A DNA stretch of 64,000 bases, taken from Diadema setosum (Eukaryota; Echinodermata; Echinoidea; Diadematoida; Diadematidae). The notes beneath the pieces were generated by a model. It was not told the DNA's origin. It saw only the letters and a list, made by a program, of their open reading frames with translations, and made no database searches. The DNA is taken from the NCBI RefSeq assembly GCF_964275005.1, contig NW_027307654.1, positions 310,001-374,000 of the forward strand, written 5' to 3'. The stretch's first letter is position 1, and each line of letters begins with the position of its first letter. Shown piece after piece: positions 11,519-23,890 of this stretch. Position numbers and translations under genes: made by a program.

Positions 11519-14500
11519 CCTATACTCTGCATGTTGTGTAATTTGACCTGGGTGCTTAATTATGTTTCTTAGGTTTGAGAAAGTATGCATTAATGATCTT
11601 TGAAAAGGTCATGTACATTCTTAAAAGGACATGTGTTGCAAGTGCAAGTGCAAGTGCACATCTATTGATACTTCAAGTCAGTGCCCCCGGGGTGGAATCT
11701 GTTTGTGCCGTACAAGACCTACACTGCATGAGTTACTTGACCTGTGTATTTAGGTACGTCTATTATTTTCTGGTCGAGAAAGTATGCATGAATAAAGACC
11801 ATTTGTGACATTGCACCTCAAAACAAACAAAAAGTTGCCAGACATGAATTTTTAGTTAAGACCATATTCTGAAAGAGCAGACTTTAAGCTTTAAAATGAT
11901 GTATAACTCAAATCAAATGGACTCTCCAAACCTATCTAAATATTGGAAAGAAAGCGCAAACTCAGGAAAAGTGTGAACTGAGAAAAGAGGCTCTGAATTA
12001 TAGTGTCTATTCAAGCGCTGTTCTTTACCAAACCGTGCTGGCTGTGCGATGAATGGGACAAAAACAAGAAGTAAGCCACCAGAGTAACAACAATGAAGGG
12101 ATTATCAAATTAAACTGAAATTATGCATGTCTCATTAACACATTCTGTCCATAATTAATGCCAACTTTTAAAGCAGTAGCACTATCCTTTCAAAAATTAT
12201 TAGATTTGAAAGTGAAGAGTGTGGACAAGGTTTTACAGAAATGAAAAAGGGATTCGAAAGACGCACCTAATCACACTATTCTGCCAAAAATGTTCGAGAT
12301 AAACTGCTTAAAAAACACACTTTCCTGCCCGTTTTATGATACCAAATTTTAGTATAATGTAAAAGAAGACCCGCTCTTTCAGAAAATATGAAAAAGTCAA
12401 GTTCGGCTATAGGTTGACCCATTTCACTTATTTTCAGTCCTCACGCAAAATCAGTGTGTGCGACTTTATGTTCGTTTTGAGGTGCACGGTCACATTTGGT
12501 ATAGAGTGTATACTCCAGTAGTCCCTCAGAAAGAGTAAGATCAACGGCATCTAGGACACACAGAACGGGATTATGTCATTGGATCAACTGTCATGTTAAT
12601 TAGAAATGCTTGATGCCGGGTTTTTTATTTTGGGGGTCACAGAGCTTTAGAAGAGGAAATGTGCATCAAGGATTATGCAGATTTTTCGTTTTGAAATGAT
12701 TCCGGGAGGAGTGGTTCTGGGAGAGGGAGATTTTAGTTTATGTAAGGGTGGTTTTGGTATTTGTACAACTCGGTACAAGGTGTCTGGGCCGTTATAATGG
12801 CCTATACTCTGCATGTTGTGTAATTTGACCTGGGTGCTTAATTATGTTTCTTAAGTTTGAGAAAGTATGTATGAATGAGGATCATGGTATAGAGGGCATG
12901 GTTCCTCAGAAAGGGTAGGATCAATAGCGAGCAACCAGTGTGTATACACCAATGTATGTCAGCAAGAGAAACGGGATGCAGTGCACATTTAATAGTAAAA
13001 GTAATAATTTGTTGCAGATAGCGTTAACTGGTTATATACAGTGTATGTGATGAAGCAGTTAAACAGAAAATTAGCACACGGAGTTGTATAATGCAACCAG
13101 TTTTTTTTTTCTCTCTCTCTCTCTCTCTCTCTTCCAGATTGATATTAAGTTAAATTGGTGGACTGGAAAGATTTCTCATCCCCCTTCCCCTTTTTTTCTT
13201 TTTTTTATAAATTAGTTCTAAAGATAAATAAGTTAGGAGGGATTTCGGAGTAGCAGGGAGACTTCGAGGGGATTTCTACATTTCTTCTTCGCTTTTTTCA
13301 GATTTCGGTTTAGTTGAAAGCAATGGTTGCTTTTGGAGTGGATTTTTTTTTCTTATCTCCTATTGAAATGTTTATGTACACTCAAACAAGCCATGCTGCT
13401 GTGTAATTGCAAATTGTGTAACAACGCATATGCAGTATAAAGGAAATGGTTCTTGGTATTATGGTTGCAATAGTGCACATCAACGTATAAAAATAAACAG
13501 GTGATGGGGTTTATTTGTTGGTTGGTTGGTTGGTTGGTTTTTTTAATGATTGGGCACATCTATTGATACGTCAATGTCAGTGCCCCTGGGTTGGAATCTG
13601 TTTGTGCCGTACAAGACTTACACCGCATGAGTTACTGACCTGTGTGTTTAACTACATCTCTTATTTTATGGTCGAGAAAGTATGCAGGAATGAAGAGCAC
13701 CTTGCTAAGAGTGTATTGTTCCTTAGAAAGAGTAAAATCAACGACAACCAGTGCACATGCACAGAACGGGTTTATTTGATGGGATTAACTGTCATGCTAA
13801 TTAGAAATGCTCGACGCCGGTGTTTTGACTTGGGATGTCACAGAGCTTTAGAAGAGGAAATGTGCATTTATGAATATGCAGATTTTTTTCGTTTTGCAAT
13901 GTTCTGGAAGTAGCCAGAGGTTTGGGCGCGCGAGCTCTATTTCATGTTTTATAGGGTCGGGTTAGTATTTGAATATCTCAAGGGTTACACCAGAGGTAAT
14001 GAAGTCTGGGTTTTGTAGGCACAAGGGTTCACGGGTATGAGCACTCGATAAGCCAAGGGCTATCAGTATGACATTTTGTAATGCATGCATACTCCACACG
14101 TGCAGATAAGTTTGTGTTCTGTTTGTTTAAAGCAGTGAACAGATGCAAGATATATAAACAGGGAAGGTTTCATTTCTTTTATGTTTTAATCACAGATTTT
14201 TTATGTTACTGCCTAAGGTCTTGAAATGTGTGTTTCGGGAAATGTGTGTATCAAGGTATATAAACGGGGTACTTTTCATTGCTTTTGTGTTTTAATTACC
14301 GATGTGTAAGTGCATATTGAGCAACAACGCATATGCAGTATAAAGGAAATGGTTCTTGGTATTTTGGTAGCAATAGTGCACATCAATGTTTGAAAATAAA
14401 CAGGTAATGGGGCTTGTTTCCTTTTTTTTGCTTTCTCTATGATTGGGCACATCTGTTGATACTTCAAGTCAGTGCCCCTGGGGTGGAATCTGTTTGTGCC

Positions 14501-15290
14501 GCACAAGACTTACACTGCACGAGTTACTGACCTGTGTGTTAAACTACGTCTATTATTTTCTGGTCGAGAAAGTATGCAAGAATGAAGAGCACTTTGCTAA
14601 GAGTGTATTGTTCCTTAGAGAGAGTAAAATCAACGACAACCAGTGTACACAGAATGGGTTTATTTGATGGGATTAATTGTTATGTTAATTAGAAATGCTC
14701 GACGCCGGTGTTTTGACTTGGAGTGTCACAGAGCTTTAGAAGAGGAAATGTGCATTTATGAATATGCAGATTCTTTCGTTTTGCAATGTTCTGGAAGGAG
14801 CCAGAGGTTTGGGGGCGAGAGCTCTATTTCATGTTAGGGTCGGAGTAGTATTGAATATCTCAAGTGTTATACCAGAGGAAATTAAGTTCACGTTATGTAG
14901 GCACAAGGGTTCACGGGCATGAGCACTCGATAAGCCAAGGGCTATCAGTATGACATTTTGTAATGCATGCATACTCCACATGTGCAGATAAGTTTGGGTT
15001 CTGTTTGGTTCAGGTTGTGAACAGATACAAGATATATAAACAGGGAAAGTTTCATCTCTTTTATGTTTTAATCACCGATTATTCATGTTACTGCCTAAGG
15101 TTTTGAAATGTGTGTTTCGGGAAATGTGTGTATTAAGGTATACAAACGGGGTACTTTTCATGTCGTTTGTGCTTTGATTACTGACTTTTTATGTTACTGT
15201 CTAAGGTCTTGAATCAAATGTGTGTATCGGGAAATAACTCAGGTGCAATGTATCTAGGGAGGAAAGCTGGTTAAATACATTTTAACATGG
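11519..15290 (+). repeat. Tandem monomers of about 0.6-0.9 kb upstream of the LINE
   Basis: The anchor word GAGAAAGTATG with its neighbourhood recurs near 11,578, 11,776, 12,858, 13,672 and 14,566. The clearest pair is about 13,400-14,290 and 14,300-15,200, offset by about 903 bp. Both share blocks such as TTCTTGGTATT, TCAGTGCCCCTGG, GCTCGACGCCGGTGTTTTGA and GCACTCGATAAGCCAAGGGC. The first monomer is interrupted by the transposon at 11,805-12,493. The array leads into the LINE ORF2 on the same strand, so it may be that element's 5' UTR promoter monomers (inference). (CT)n at 13,111-13,132 and (GGTT)n near 13,520 are also present. Confidence 0.7.
11805..12493 (+). mobile_element. GTGACC MITE family, copy 1
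   Basis: Starts GTGACATTGCACCTCAAAAC and ends with the inverted form GTTTTGAGGTGCACGGTCAC. It is flanked by the direct repeat ATTT (11,801-11,804 and 12,494-12,497). It splits a monomer of the surrounding array, so the insertion is younger than the monomer. It has no transposase. It is one of eight copies in this window; intact copies are about 685-697 bp. Confidence 0.9.
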
Positions 15291-16406
15291 ATTAATGGTT
15301 GGGATGGAGGCCATTGGTCAATGTTGAGGTAAAAAGTGCTGGGTTATGTTTTGGCGGGCAAGGAAGACTTATGTTTGGGGAGCCCGGCTTGCGTAAGGGT
15401 CAGGTGGTATTGAACAAACCATGTACTCCTATGAAGTTTGATAGGTACGCATATACATGCATGATGTGTATCGGTATGAAATTTGTAATGAACGCAAGTT
15501 TCTTATCTGTTTTATGCAGTCAGAATAGGCACGGTATACAAATAGATGGAAGATTAATTCGGTCTGTGATTAATTATTGATTTTCTAGGTTAATGCCCCC
15601 AGTTGTGGAAGGTACCTTCGTGTATTTCGAGTTTCATCATGTCCGGGCGTGTCGTTCTATGTGTGGGTCCGGTTATTATAGTTTGTGTGTTTATGCTATT
15701 ACGTTAATTAGTTACGTTTTGTGCTGGATTTAGGGGCGTAGGGAGATAGCATGGAGGAAAATGTATGTGGTAATAATAAGCACACCTTTGTGCAAGGGAG
15801 GCGTGGTTTTATGGACTTGGAATTTTTTTTTTTTTATTTTTTTGGTGCGTGTGTATAAGGTTTAGGTTTAGTGTATACGACACACGGGTAGTGGGGACAT
15901 TATGCACATCGGTGAGTAGGGTGATGATTAGTTTTGGGTTGCGGTTATTGTTTTTAAGCTATAGGGATAATGCTGGCATGTGATGAAGGGCTTTATAAAT
16001 AAGTTTTGAGAGGAATTTTTTTTCCTTTCTTTCTTTTTTTTTCTTGTTGGTAAGAATTTAAAATATGAATGGAGGGTTTTTTAACGCAATGTAGTGCGGG
16101 GGAGGAGGAGAGGCTGCTGGAGGGTACTGAGCTTCATTGGTATCAGTACGTGGATTGTAGGGTTATATTTCGTTTTATTGGGGATCCAGGTGGGGAATTG
16201 GTTAGATAGGGTAGGTTTTGCTGGGTAGGTATAAGGGTTAGGGACGAGTGCGCTTTTTTTTCTTGTTCTTCTTCGTTTGTGGGGTCTTTATCACTCTTTG
16301 GTTACCAGGGGGCATTTCGTGGTGGATGGTGAAATGCACATCAAATTTTTGTTACGGATTGCTGTCGTGGTCACTCCCGTCAGTAATCTGAGATTCACTT
16401 TTTTGT
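15291..16406 (+). other. Non-coding leader of the LINE
   Basis: T- and G-rich sequence with several T-runs, full of stops in all forward frames. No ORF1 with zinc knuckles or RRM-like signal is recognised. It probably forms the 5' UTR region of the downstream LINE, but the 5' border of that element is not fixed. Confidence 0.45.
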
Positions 16407-17479
16407 GTGTATATGGCGCATAATAGAGAGGGGAAAAGTAGTTATGTTTCTTTAAATGTCAAGGGATTAAGAGAAAAGGGTAAAGAGAAAGGGGCAGATT
16501 TTATATTTTTACAAGAAACATATAGTACAAGAGATGTAGAAGATAAATGGACATCGGAATGGAACGGCCAATGTGTTTATAGTCATGGAACCTCCCATAG
16601 TAAAGGAGTTTTGATTTTGGTTAATTCGTTAGTAAAATTGGAAATGAAAAAGGTGGTAAGTGATGTAGAAGGTAGATATATATTGATGTATTGTAATTTG
16701 AAAGGGTTAAGATTGATTTTATGTAATGTGTATTTTCCTGTTAGAGGAAAAGAAAATGAGCAAATACAAAATAAATGATAAAGAAGTTAGAGGGACAATT
16801 GAGGGAAATGAATAGAGAGGGGGTATCTGTTATAATGGGAGGGGATTTTAATATGATCCGTAATGAAGAGTGTGATTATGTTGGTAGAAATAAGTCAATT
16901 TGTCAGAGTAGGTTTAATTTGGAAATGGATAATTTTATGGAAGTATGGAATTTAGTAGATATTTGGAGGAAGAGAAATCCAACAAAAAAGCAATTTACAT
17001 ATAGACAGAAAGTACCATTTATGCAAAGTCGATTGGATTATTGGTTAATTTCAGAAGATTTAGTAGACTTTGTGGTTAAATGTGAAATTATGTCTTCAAT
17101 TGCTCCGGACCATTCCGCAATAGGGTTAGGGTTTTTGGATATCCGGGAAAATCAAATAAGAAATAGAAGTTCTTATTGGAAATTTAATAACAGTTTATGT
17201 AATGATATGGTTTATGTTCAGCAAATGAAGGAAGAAATTTTGAAATTAAAGAGAGATTTACAGGAAGAGATTCAGGATAAAAGAGTACTTTGGAATTTTT
17301 TGAAATGGAAAATTCGTCAGTTTACACAAACATACTCTAAGAAAATGTCTAAAAATAGAAAGGAAAGTAGAGAAAAATTGGAAAGAGAGGTAGCAGAGTT
17401 GGAGGATAGTTTGATATCTCAGCCAAATCAAGAAGTATGTAAGAGACTTGAAGAAAAAAAAAAGGGAATTACAGGTTAG
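16407..17479 (+). pseudogene. LINE ORF2, endonuclease part (L1/Tx1-like), broken
   Basis: This is the apurinic-type endonuclease domain that nicks target DNA for target-primed reverse transcription. Visible motifs are SLNVKGLREK at the N-terminus, FLQETYST (catalytic Glu), SHGTSHSKGVLILVN, GGDFNMI, SRLDYWLISEDL and APDHSAI (catalytic Asp-His). The segment after GLREKGKEKGAD looks shorter than usual for the family. The frame breaks near 16,770, where IQNK ends and MIKKLEGQL begins in another frame. It breaks again in the A10 run at 17,451-17,462, after which the reading continues as RELQVSYDYDKEG. Motif style matches the L1/Tx1 group rather than jockey or CR1. Confidence 0.88.
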
Positions 17480-19221
17480 TTATGATTATGATAAGGAAGG
17501 AGTTAAGATTCGCTCCCGCGCCTCTTGGTATGAAGGAGGAGAAAGAGATGTGAGATATTTTATGCAATTAATAGGGTCAAATAGAAGAAAAACTAATATA
17601 CAAAAATTGATTAATGAAAAGGGTGATATTATTTATGATGAAACTGGTATAATTAATGAACTTAAGGATTTTTATAGTAGATTGTATGCTAAATCAGATG
17701 TAGTTTTGAATTCAGGTAATGTTTTTTTTCTGAGGATTTGCCCAGGTTATCTGAGGAGTCCAAAGATTATTGTGAAGGGTTAATAGTAGAAAGGGAGTGT
17801 ATACAGGTGTTGGAAAAAATGAAACTGAATAAATCACCAGGGAATGATGGGTTAACGGTTGAATTTTATAGAATATTTTGGCCGGTTATCGGACAATTAG
17901 TAGTAGAAGCTTTAAATGAAGCGTATCATAATGGGGAACTATCGGCTTTCCAAAGACAAGCAATGATTATTTTAATTGCAAAAGAAGGTAAAGATGTTTT
18001 GCAGATTAAGAATTATAGACCTATTTCTTTATTAAATGTGGATTATAAAATTATTTCTAAAGTTTTAACAATGAGAATTACAGAGGTTTTAGAGGAAATT
18101 ATAATGGAAGATCAATTGGGGTTTTTGAAAGGTAGATATATAGGTGAAGCAATACGTATTATTGATGACATGATTTTCCATACTTCCCACTTTAAGTTAC
18201 CAGGTTATTTGGTTGCAATTGATTTCGAAAAAGCCTTTGATTTCGTTGCTCACAGTTTTTTTTACAACAGGCCCTGTTATATTTGGGTTTTGGACCTGTA
18301 TTCCGAAAATGGATTTCTACTCTTTATGATAATGCTCTTAGCTGTGTTTTTAACGGGGGTAAATCGACAGGGTATTTTAAGATAGAAAAGGGGGTTCGAC
18401 AAGGGGATCCACTGTCACCATATCTGTTTATTCTATGTATCGAAGTGTTAGCGCATTCGATAAGAAAAGACAAGGAGATTTCAGGGTTATGTTTTGGAGG
18501 GAATGAAGTTAGACAAGTGCTTTATGCGGATGATATTACATTTTTGGTACAAGATTTTGAGTCAATCAAGAGGATTGAATTTATTTCTGATTATTTTCAA
18601 CGGGTCTCTGGACTTAAACTTAATAAAGATAAGATAAAAGTGTTAGAATTGGGAAGTAGTAAAGATAGTACTTATGATTTTTCGTTTGGACAAAAAGTGA
18701 CGGAGTTAAAGATTTTAGGGGTATACTTTACTTTGGATCCAGAGGTGAAAGAAAAATTGAATTATAAAGAAATACTTAGTAAAATAAAGAAATTATTGAT
18801 ATGGTGGAAGCAACGAGATTTGACATTAGTTGGTAAAATTCAGTTATTGAAGACTTTTATTTATTCTAAATTGATATATGTGGGGTCTCTAACTCCTTTG
18901 CCAGAATGGGTATATAAAGAATTAGATTTGGTTGTTTGGGAATTTATTTGGCAAGGGAAACCAAAAATTAAAAAAACCGTCTTGGTATTAGATTATGAAC
19001 ACGGGGGAGTAAAATTTATGCATTTTTCATCATTGATAGACGCTCAAAGAGTAATGTGGGTTAAAAGGTTATTTTATGGTAAACAAGAAATGAAATGGAA
19101 ACAATATTTTCAGTTTGTTACTAAACATATCGGAGGTAAATTTATATTTTGTTGCAACTATTTTATTTATGTTTTGAATTTGTCTATACCGGAATTTTAC
19201 AGAGATATGTTGAAAACATGA
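17448..19221 (+). pseudogene. LINE ORF2, reverse transcriptase part, broken
   Basis: This is the reverse transcriptase that copies element RNA at the nick. Blocks in order: NKSPGNDGLTVEFYRIFWP, QAMIILIAKEGKD, NYRPISLLNVDYKIISKVL, DQLGFLKGRYIGEAIR, LVAIDFEKAFDFV, GVRQGDPLSPYLFILCIEV, and the intact catalytic box VLYADDITFLV near 18,520-18,550. Frame shifts lie in T8 runs at about 17,720 and 18,257. Adding one T at either place would restore the frame, which is the signature expected either of young decay or of homopolymer read errors. The frame then runs to an in-frame TGA at 19,219-19,221. Confidence 0.92.
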
Positions 19222-20253
19222 GTGAAAACAAAGGATTTCAGAGGTAATTATAATCAAATAAGGAAGGAAGTTTTGTTTAATAATAAAATGATTCGCATTG
19301 AGGGAAAATGCAGTTTTGATGAAAAATTGTTTTTGAAAAAATGTTTTAGATTGGAACATATAATGGATAGGAATGGTAAATTATTTTCGGTTGAATATTT
19401 TTATAATAAAGGATTTAATTATTTGAATATTTTGAGTATTCAAAAGATATATGAAGCGCTTCCAGTTGGTTGGAAAAGGAATACAGAGAACACAGAGGTA
19501 GAGAAGAATACAAATGTAGATGAAATGACTTTTATAAGAAATCGGAAGGAAATTCCTCTGGAAAAGATTACCTCTAAAGACATTTATGTTGAATTAGTGA
19601 AGAAAGTAAGTGATGATTCTTTGGTGATAGAAAAAATGAGAAATTTATATTTTTGTGATTTTTCTAATAGAGATATAAAATGTATATTTAGTAGGATAAG
19701 AAGTAGCACTTTGAGTTCTGCTTTGAGGGATTTTCAATATAGATTATTGCATGGGATAGTGTACACAAATTATCTATTATTTCAGTTTAAGTTCGTAAAC
19801 GATAATTTATGTTCTTTTTGTCATAAAGAGGAAGAGACGTATAAACATATATTTTATACATGTGATTTTGCTAGGAAAGTTTGGGGAAAATGTAGTACTT
19901 TCTTTGAATATGTTGATTTGCAACAGTTGAGTTGGGAAGAGATCTTTTTTGGTATAGAGCTACCAGATAAAGGAAAAGCTCAGTTAGTTAAACATGTTAT
20001 AATTTTGGTGAAGAAATTGCTTTTTTTAGGAAGGAAAAATAAGACACCCCCAACGGAATTTTTCATTAAAAGGTCTATAGAGCAGGATAGGTTAGAAGAA
20101 GAAAAATTAGCAGTTATACGTAATACGTTGTCAATACATTTACAAAAGTGGGAAAACTGGAAAAAGAATAGAGAATTTGCTTTGCGTTTATTTAACAGAG
20201 TATGGTCTGCCGTACATCCACCAGGAAATGCCTTTTCCACGCACTCGTATTAA
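19222..20253 (+). pseudogene. LINE ORF2, C-terminal part with Cys/His motif
   Basis: Same frame as the preceding segment, separated only by one TGA. It carries the C-terminal region typical of L1/Tx1 ORF2, including FSRIRSSTLSSALRDFQYRL, then NYLLFQFKF. A putative zinc-binding CSFCHKEEETYKHIFYTC (CX2CX8HX4C) sits near 19,810-19,865. The frame ends with WSAVHPPGNAFSTHSY and TAA. Together the three segments make an ORF2 of about 1,280 residues, which is full length for the family. Confidence 0.88.
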
Positions 20254-20879
20254 ATGTTATAATGTAAGTCAGGACACACAGGTTTCAGTTGCTTTTGAGG
20301 TTTTGTTGTGATGGGGGTTTTGGAAGGGGGAGGGGGATGGGGTGGGGTAGTAAGAGGGAGAATGGACGGGGGTATTGAGTAGTGGGGGGGGGGGGGCGAG
20401 GGGGGTTGTTTTGTTTTGTTTTTGTAACAAAAAACTTCAATCAATGGATATTGATATTTTAGGTTGGATTGTATGAAAGCTGAAAAGAAATTATTTTTCG
20501 GGCAAGTGATTCAGTTAATAGAATTTATTATGTAATGAAAGAAAAAAACCTGTTAAGAGATTGAGGAATTAATAATGTAAAACTAGAAAAGAAGAGATGT
20601 TTATATATGGATTGTGTATATTGATTGTGAAAAAAATGTACCAGAGTGTATCAAAACATGTTAAATCAATGTTAAGTTTTGATATCAGTTTTGCATCCAT
20701 TGATGAAAAGGACTATAAAATTGGTCCGGAGATTTCTGTATCAATTTATTTGTATATTATGTTTCCATTGATGAAGAATAAAATATTCTTTAAAACAAAT
20801 CAAAAAAAGTTTCGAGAGGACTAACGTGAGAGTGGCCTCGGAAGAGCCAGGTCCAGGTACTGTAATTCACCCTAATTTT
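20254..20879 (+). other. Probable LINE 3' UTR
   Basis: G-rich then A/T-rich sequence directly after ORF2. There is a long G-run at 20,383-20,397 and no further coding signal. The end of the element is likely near 20,870, just before the short AGTTTGCATT repeats. Confidence 0.5.
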
Positions 20880-21030
20880 CACCGCTAATGGTTTGTATTA
20901 GTTTGCATTGATTAGTAGTTTGTATTGAGTTTGCATTGAGTTTGTATTAGTTTGCGTCAGTTTGCATTAGTTTGCATTAGTTTGCATTAGTTTGTATTAG
21001 TTTGCATTAGTTTGCGTCAATTAGTAGGAC
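20880..21030 (+). repeat. Short tandem repeat, AGTTTGCATT type
   Basis: About a dozen copies of TTTGCATTAG, TTTGTATTAG or TTTGCGTCAG in tandem. The words GAGTTTGCATTGAGTTTG and TTTGCGTCAATTAGTA also close the units of the minisatellite at 10,575-11,330. Confidence 0.85.
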
Positions 21031-21039
21031 CCCACTAGG

Positions 21040-22225
21040 GCCTACTCAGTTTCTAGCATGCAAGGTTTCTAGTTCAATCGTTGATCGCATCGTCATCAGT
21101 AACACTAAACAGTTAGATGCTCTACTCAGGCCCACAATGCACTAGCCAACTTTCCAGACATCCGGTCACAACTGCATTCAGGTGGAAAATCGGATTCGAT
21201 CCGATTATACGCTTTCTGTAGAAGCAAACCGGGTTTGCGTTACAGTATAGAGCGGTTAAGCCCTCAAAATCACAAGAATTGTGCAAAATTTGACTAAAGC
21301 ATGAAACTTTCACCAATGTTAGTGCATACCATTAGATTCATTTTAAGATCGGGAAATAAGTCTGAACTGACCTTTGAAGACCTCCAGAGGTCAATGAACT
21401 TTAAATATCAGGATATTGATGTTTGGAGACATTTGTGAATGACAGATGTGGTTATGTTGCACTAAACATACATTCATACTACAAGTGTACTGGGAAATTA
21501 TTTTCTGATGCCACAAAGCATTGACAAGTTTTAACCTTTGACCTCTGATGACCTCCAGAGGTCAATGACCTTTAAATATCAGAATATTGATGTTTTGAGA
21601 CATTTGTGAATGATAGATGTGGTTATGATGCACTGAACGTTGAACGTGCATCTATACTACAGAGAAAACATTTGTTTTTTTAATTCCACAGAGCATTGAC
21701 AGTATTTTTCCTTTGACCTCTGATGACCTTTAGAGGTCAATGACCTCAAAATAAAATATTGATATGTGGCGTAATTGGTTAATGGTAAACATGGTTAAGA
21801 TGTACAAAACAAGCATATCTGTCTTACAATGAAATTATCTTCATATTCCAAAGAGGACAGCCAGGTTTCTACCTTTGACCTCTGATGACCTTGAGAGGTC
21901 AATGACCTCAGAATATCAGAATATTGATCTATGACATCATTGGTTGGTGATAAACATGGTAAAAATGTACAAAACAAGCATATCTGTTTTACGATGACAT
22001 TGTCTTCATATTCCAAGGCACACAGACGAGTTTCTATACCTTTGACCTCTGATGATCTCAATAGGTCAATGACCCCAAAGTATCAAAACAGTTTGGCGTC
22101 ATTGATTAATGGTAAACATGATGATGTTCTAGAGAGCATTCATAGGCCCTTCTTATTTACGAGCCATTACCTTTCACCTATGAAAAACACAAGGCCAAAG
22201 ACCTCCAATGAAATATGAGGATATT
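21040..22225 (+). repeat. AGGTCA-rich tandem element, copy A
   Basis: About five units of 165-185 bp recur from 21,370. Each has the block TTTGACCTCTGATGACCT, then AGAGGTCAATGACCT, then TCAGAATATTGATGT, and a variable tail with TTCATATTCCA. The lead-in (GTGCAAAATTTGACTAAAGC and ATGAAACTTTCA near 21,275-21,310) also occurs, inverted, at the far end of copy B (about 35,185-35,215). The two are therefore copies of one element in opposite orientation. Confidence 0.85.
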
Positions 22226-22329
22226 ATTGATATTGCGGTAGTTAATAGCTAATTGTTTATAATGCAGGGCTTACAAACCATGGATTTATGTTGCCAAAAC
22301 AATAGCTATTCATTCCGCAGAACTTCCGC
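22226..22329. other. Short unclassified spacer
   Basis: AT-rich spacer between the AGGTCA element and the poly-G-unit array; nothing recognised. Confidence 0.4.
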
Positions 22330-23470
22330 AGGGGGGAGGGGGGACTTTGAAAATAAAATTATGTGTATAAATAAGTCCGTGGTGCAAAGGAGTGGAGGGG
22401 GTGTGAGGGGGTGATTGGATCTTGCATATTTAGACCTGAAATCAGTGATATAGTGCAGCTCTTGTTTAACGTGTGCGTCATCACTTATATGGAAGTTGAA
22501 GTTTTAAATTTTTAGAATCTGATGCATACGTTTTGTGGAATATTTGGAAAACTATGGATCGCCAAAGTGTACCAAGTCTGTATGGATGGGAACCAAGGAA
22601 GGGCAGCGTCGGAGAGGGTAGGGTATTCCACTCCTATTCGAGAGAGCTCTTGCATTTTTAGAAATGAGATTCAACGATCTGGCACACATGCACTTTTGAA
22701 GGAATAACTCGAAATTTGTATCAGAGAGGTGTAGTAAGTCAGCCATTTATAGAGGGAGACCAATCGAGAGAAGAATGTGGGTGGAGGTATTCCCCTCTCA
22801 CATTATGGAGCTTTTGCATTTTTATTTTTTTTTTGCTTGCAATTCAATGATATTGTGCCACTCTTGGTTGAATAACCATTTGGAAAAAAAAAATGTCCAT
22901 CCCCAAATGTGTAGCCATGATCAAGGCATGGAGGGGAGGCTGATATAGCGAGAGGAGAGTACGAAAGGGGCTGTCTTCCAATCCTTCCCATGCGAGGGAG
23001 CCTTTGCATTAAGAATAGAAATAAAAAAAAAAATCTTGTATACACATTTACGATGGAATATGTGGGAAATTATCAGTAAAAGGAGTGTACTGAATCTATG
23101 GGTAGGAACCGAGGAGGGAAGGGTTAATTGAAAGAGGATACCATACCCCCTCCAACAAGAAGGATTTTCTTTTTTACTCTTTTGGAAATGAAATTCGAGA
23201 TATCTAGTACATACTTTTTGATAATATAGTAACAGAAATGGTTAATCTCAAAAGCACCTAGTGTATATGGAAGGGGACCTAACGGAAGAAGGTGTGGGGG
23301 AGGGGGTATGCAAAAGAAATTTTGCTTTTTAATCTGGTGCATACTATAGGTGAAATGTTCAGACAAATTTTATTTTCTATCAAAAAATTATTAAAAAAAA
23401 AACATGTGAGGAAATACTTGGAGGTAAAGTTTTATATCCCAAACACTCCCCCCCCCCCCCATATTTTTTT
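22330..23470 (+). repeat. Second array of poly-G-bearing units
   Basis: Contains the same ordered phrases as 3,956-6,085: GAGGGAGC.TTTGCATTT, GAAATTC, ATCTGGTGCA.ACTTT, GAAATTATCA and CCCCTCTCAC. Five or so units are visible; it ends in a C-run at 23,449-23,460. Confidence 0.7.
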
Positions 23471-23476
23471 GGTGCC

Positions 23477-23890
23477 AGGTAAAAATGGCAGAGGTAAAAA
23501 TGGCAGAGGTAGAAATGGCAGAGGAAAAAATGGCAGAGGTAAAAATGGCAGAGGTAAAAATGGCAGGGGTAAAAATGGCAGAGGTAAAAATGGCAGGGGT
23601 AAAAATGGCAGAGGTAAAAATGGCAGGGGTAAAAATGGCAGAGGTAAAAATGGCAGAGGTAAAAATGGCAGTGGTAAAAATGGCAGGGGTAAAAATGGCA
23701 GGGGTAAAAATGGCAGGGGTAAAAATGGCAGGGGTAAAAATGGCAGAGGTAAAAACGGCAGAGGTAAAAATGGCAGCGGTAAAAATTGCAGAGGTAAATG
23801 ATTATGTGGTAAAAATGTCAGAGGTAAAGTTGTCAGTGGTCGAAATGTCAGTGGTAAAATGCTAGAGATAAAAATGCCACTGATAAAAAT
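23477..23890 (+). repeat. 15-bp minisatellite GGTAAAAATGGCAGA
   Basis: About 21 clean copies at 23,478-23,800, with AGAGG/AGGGG variants, then decaying copies (GTAAAAATGTC, GTAAAGTTGTC) to about 23,890. The period is a multiple of three, so one frame gives (KNGRG)n and another (KMAEV)n. Neither looks like a real protein. Confidence 0.97.

Noticed and set aside
23292..23801. Open frame of 169 codons encoding (KNGRG)n
   Set aside because: It is the 15-bp minisatellite read in one frame; the other frames are also open because the unit is a multiple of three without stops.
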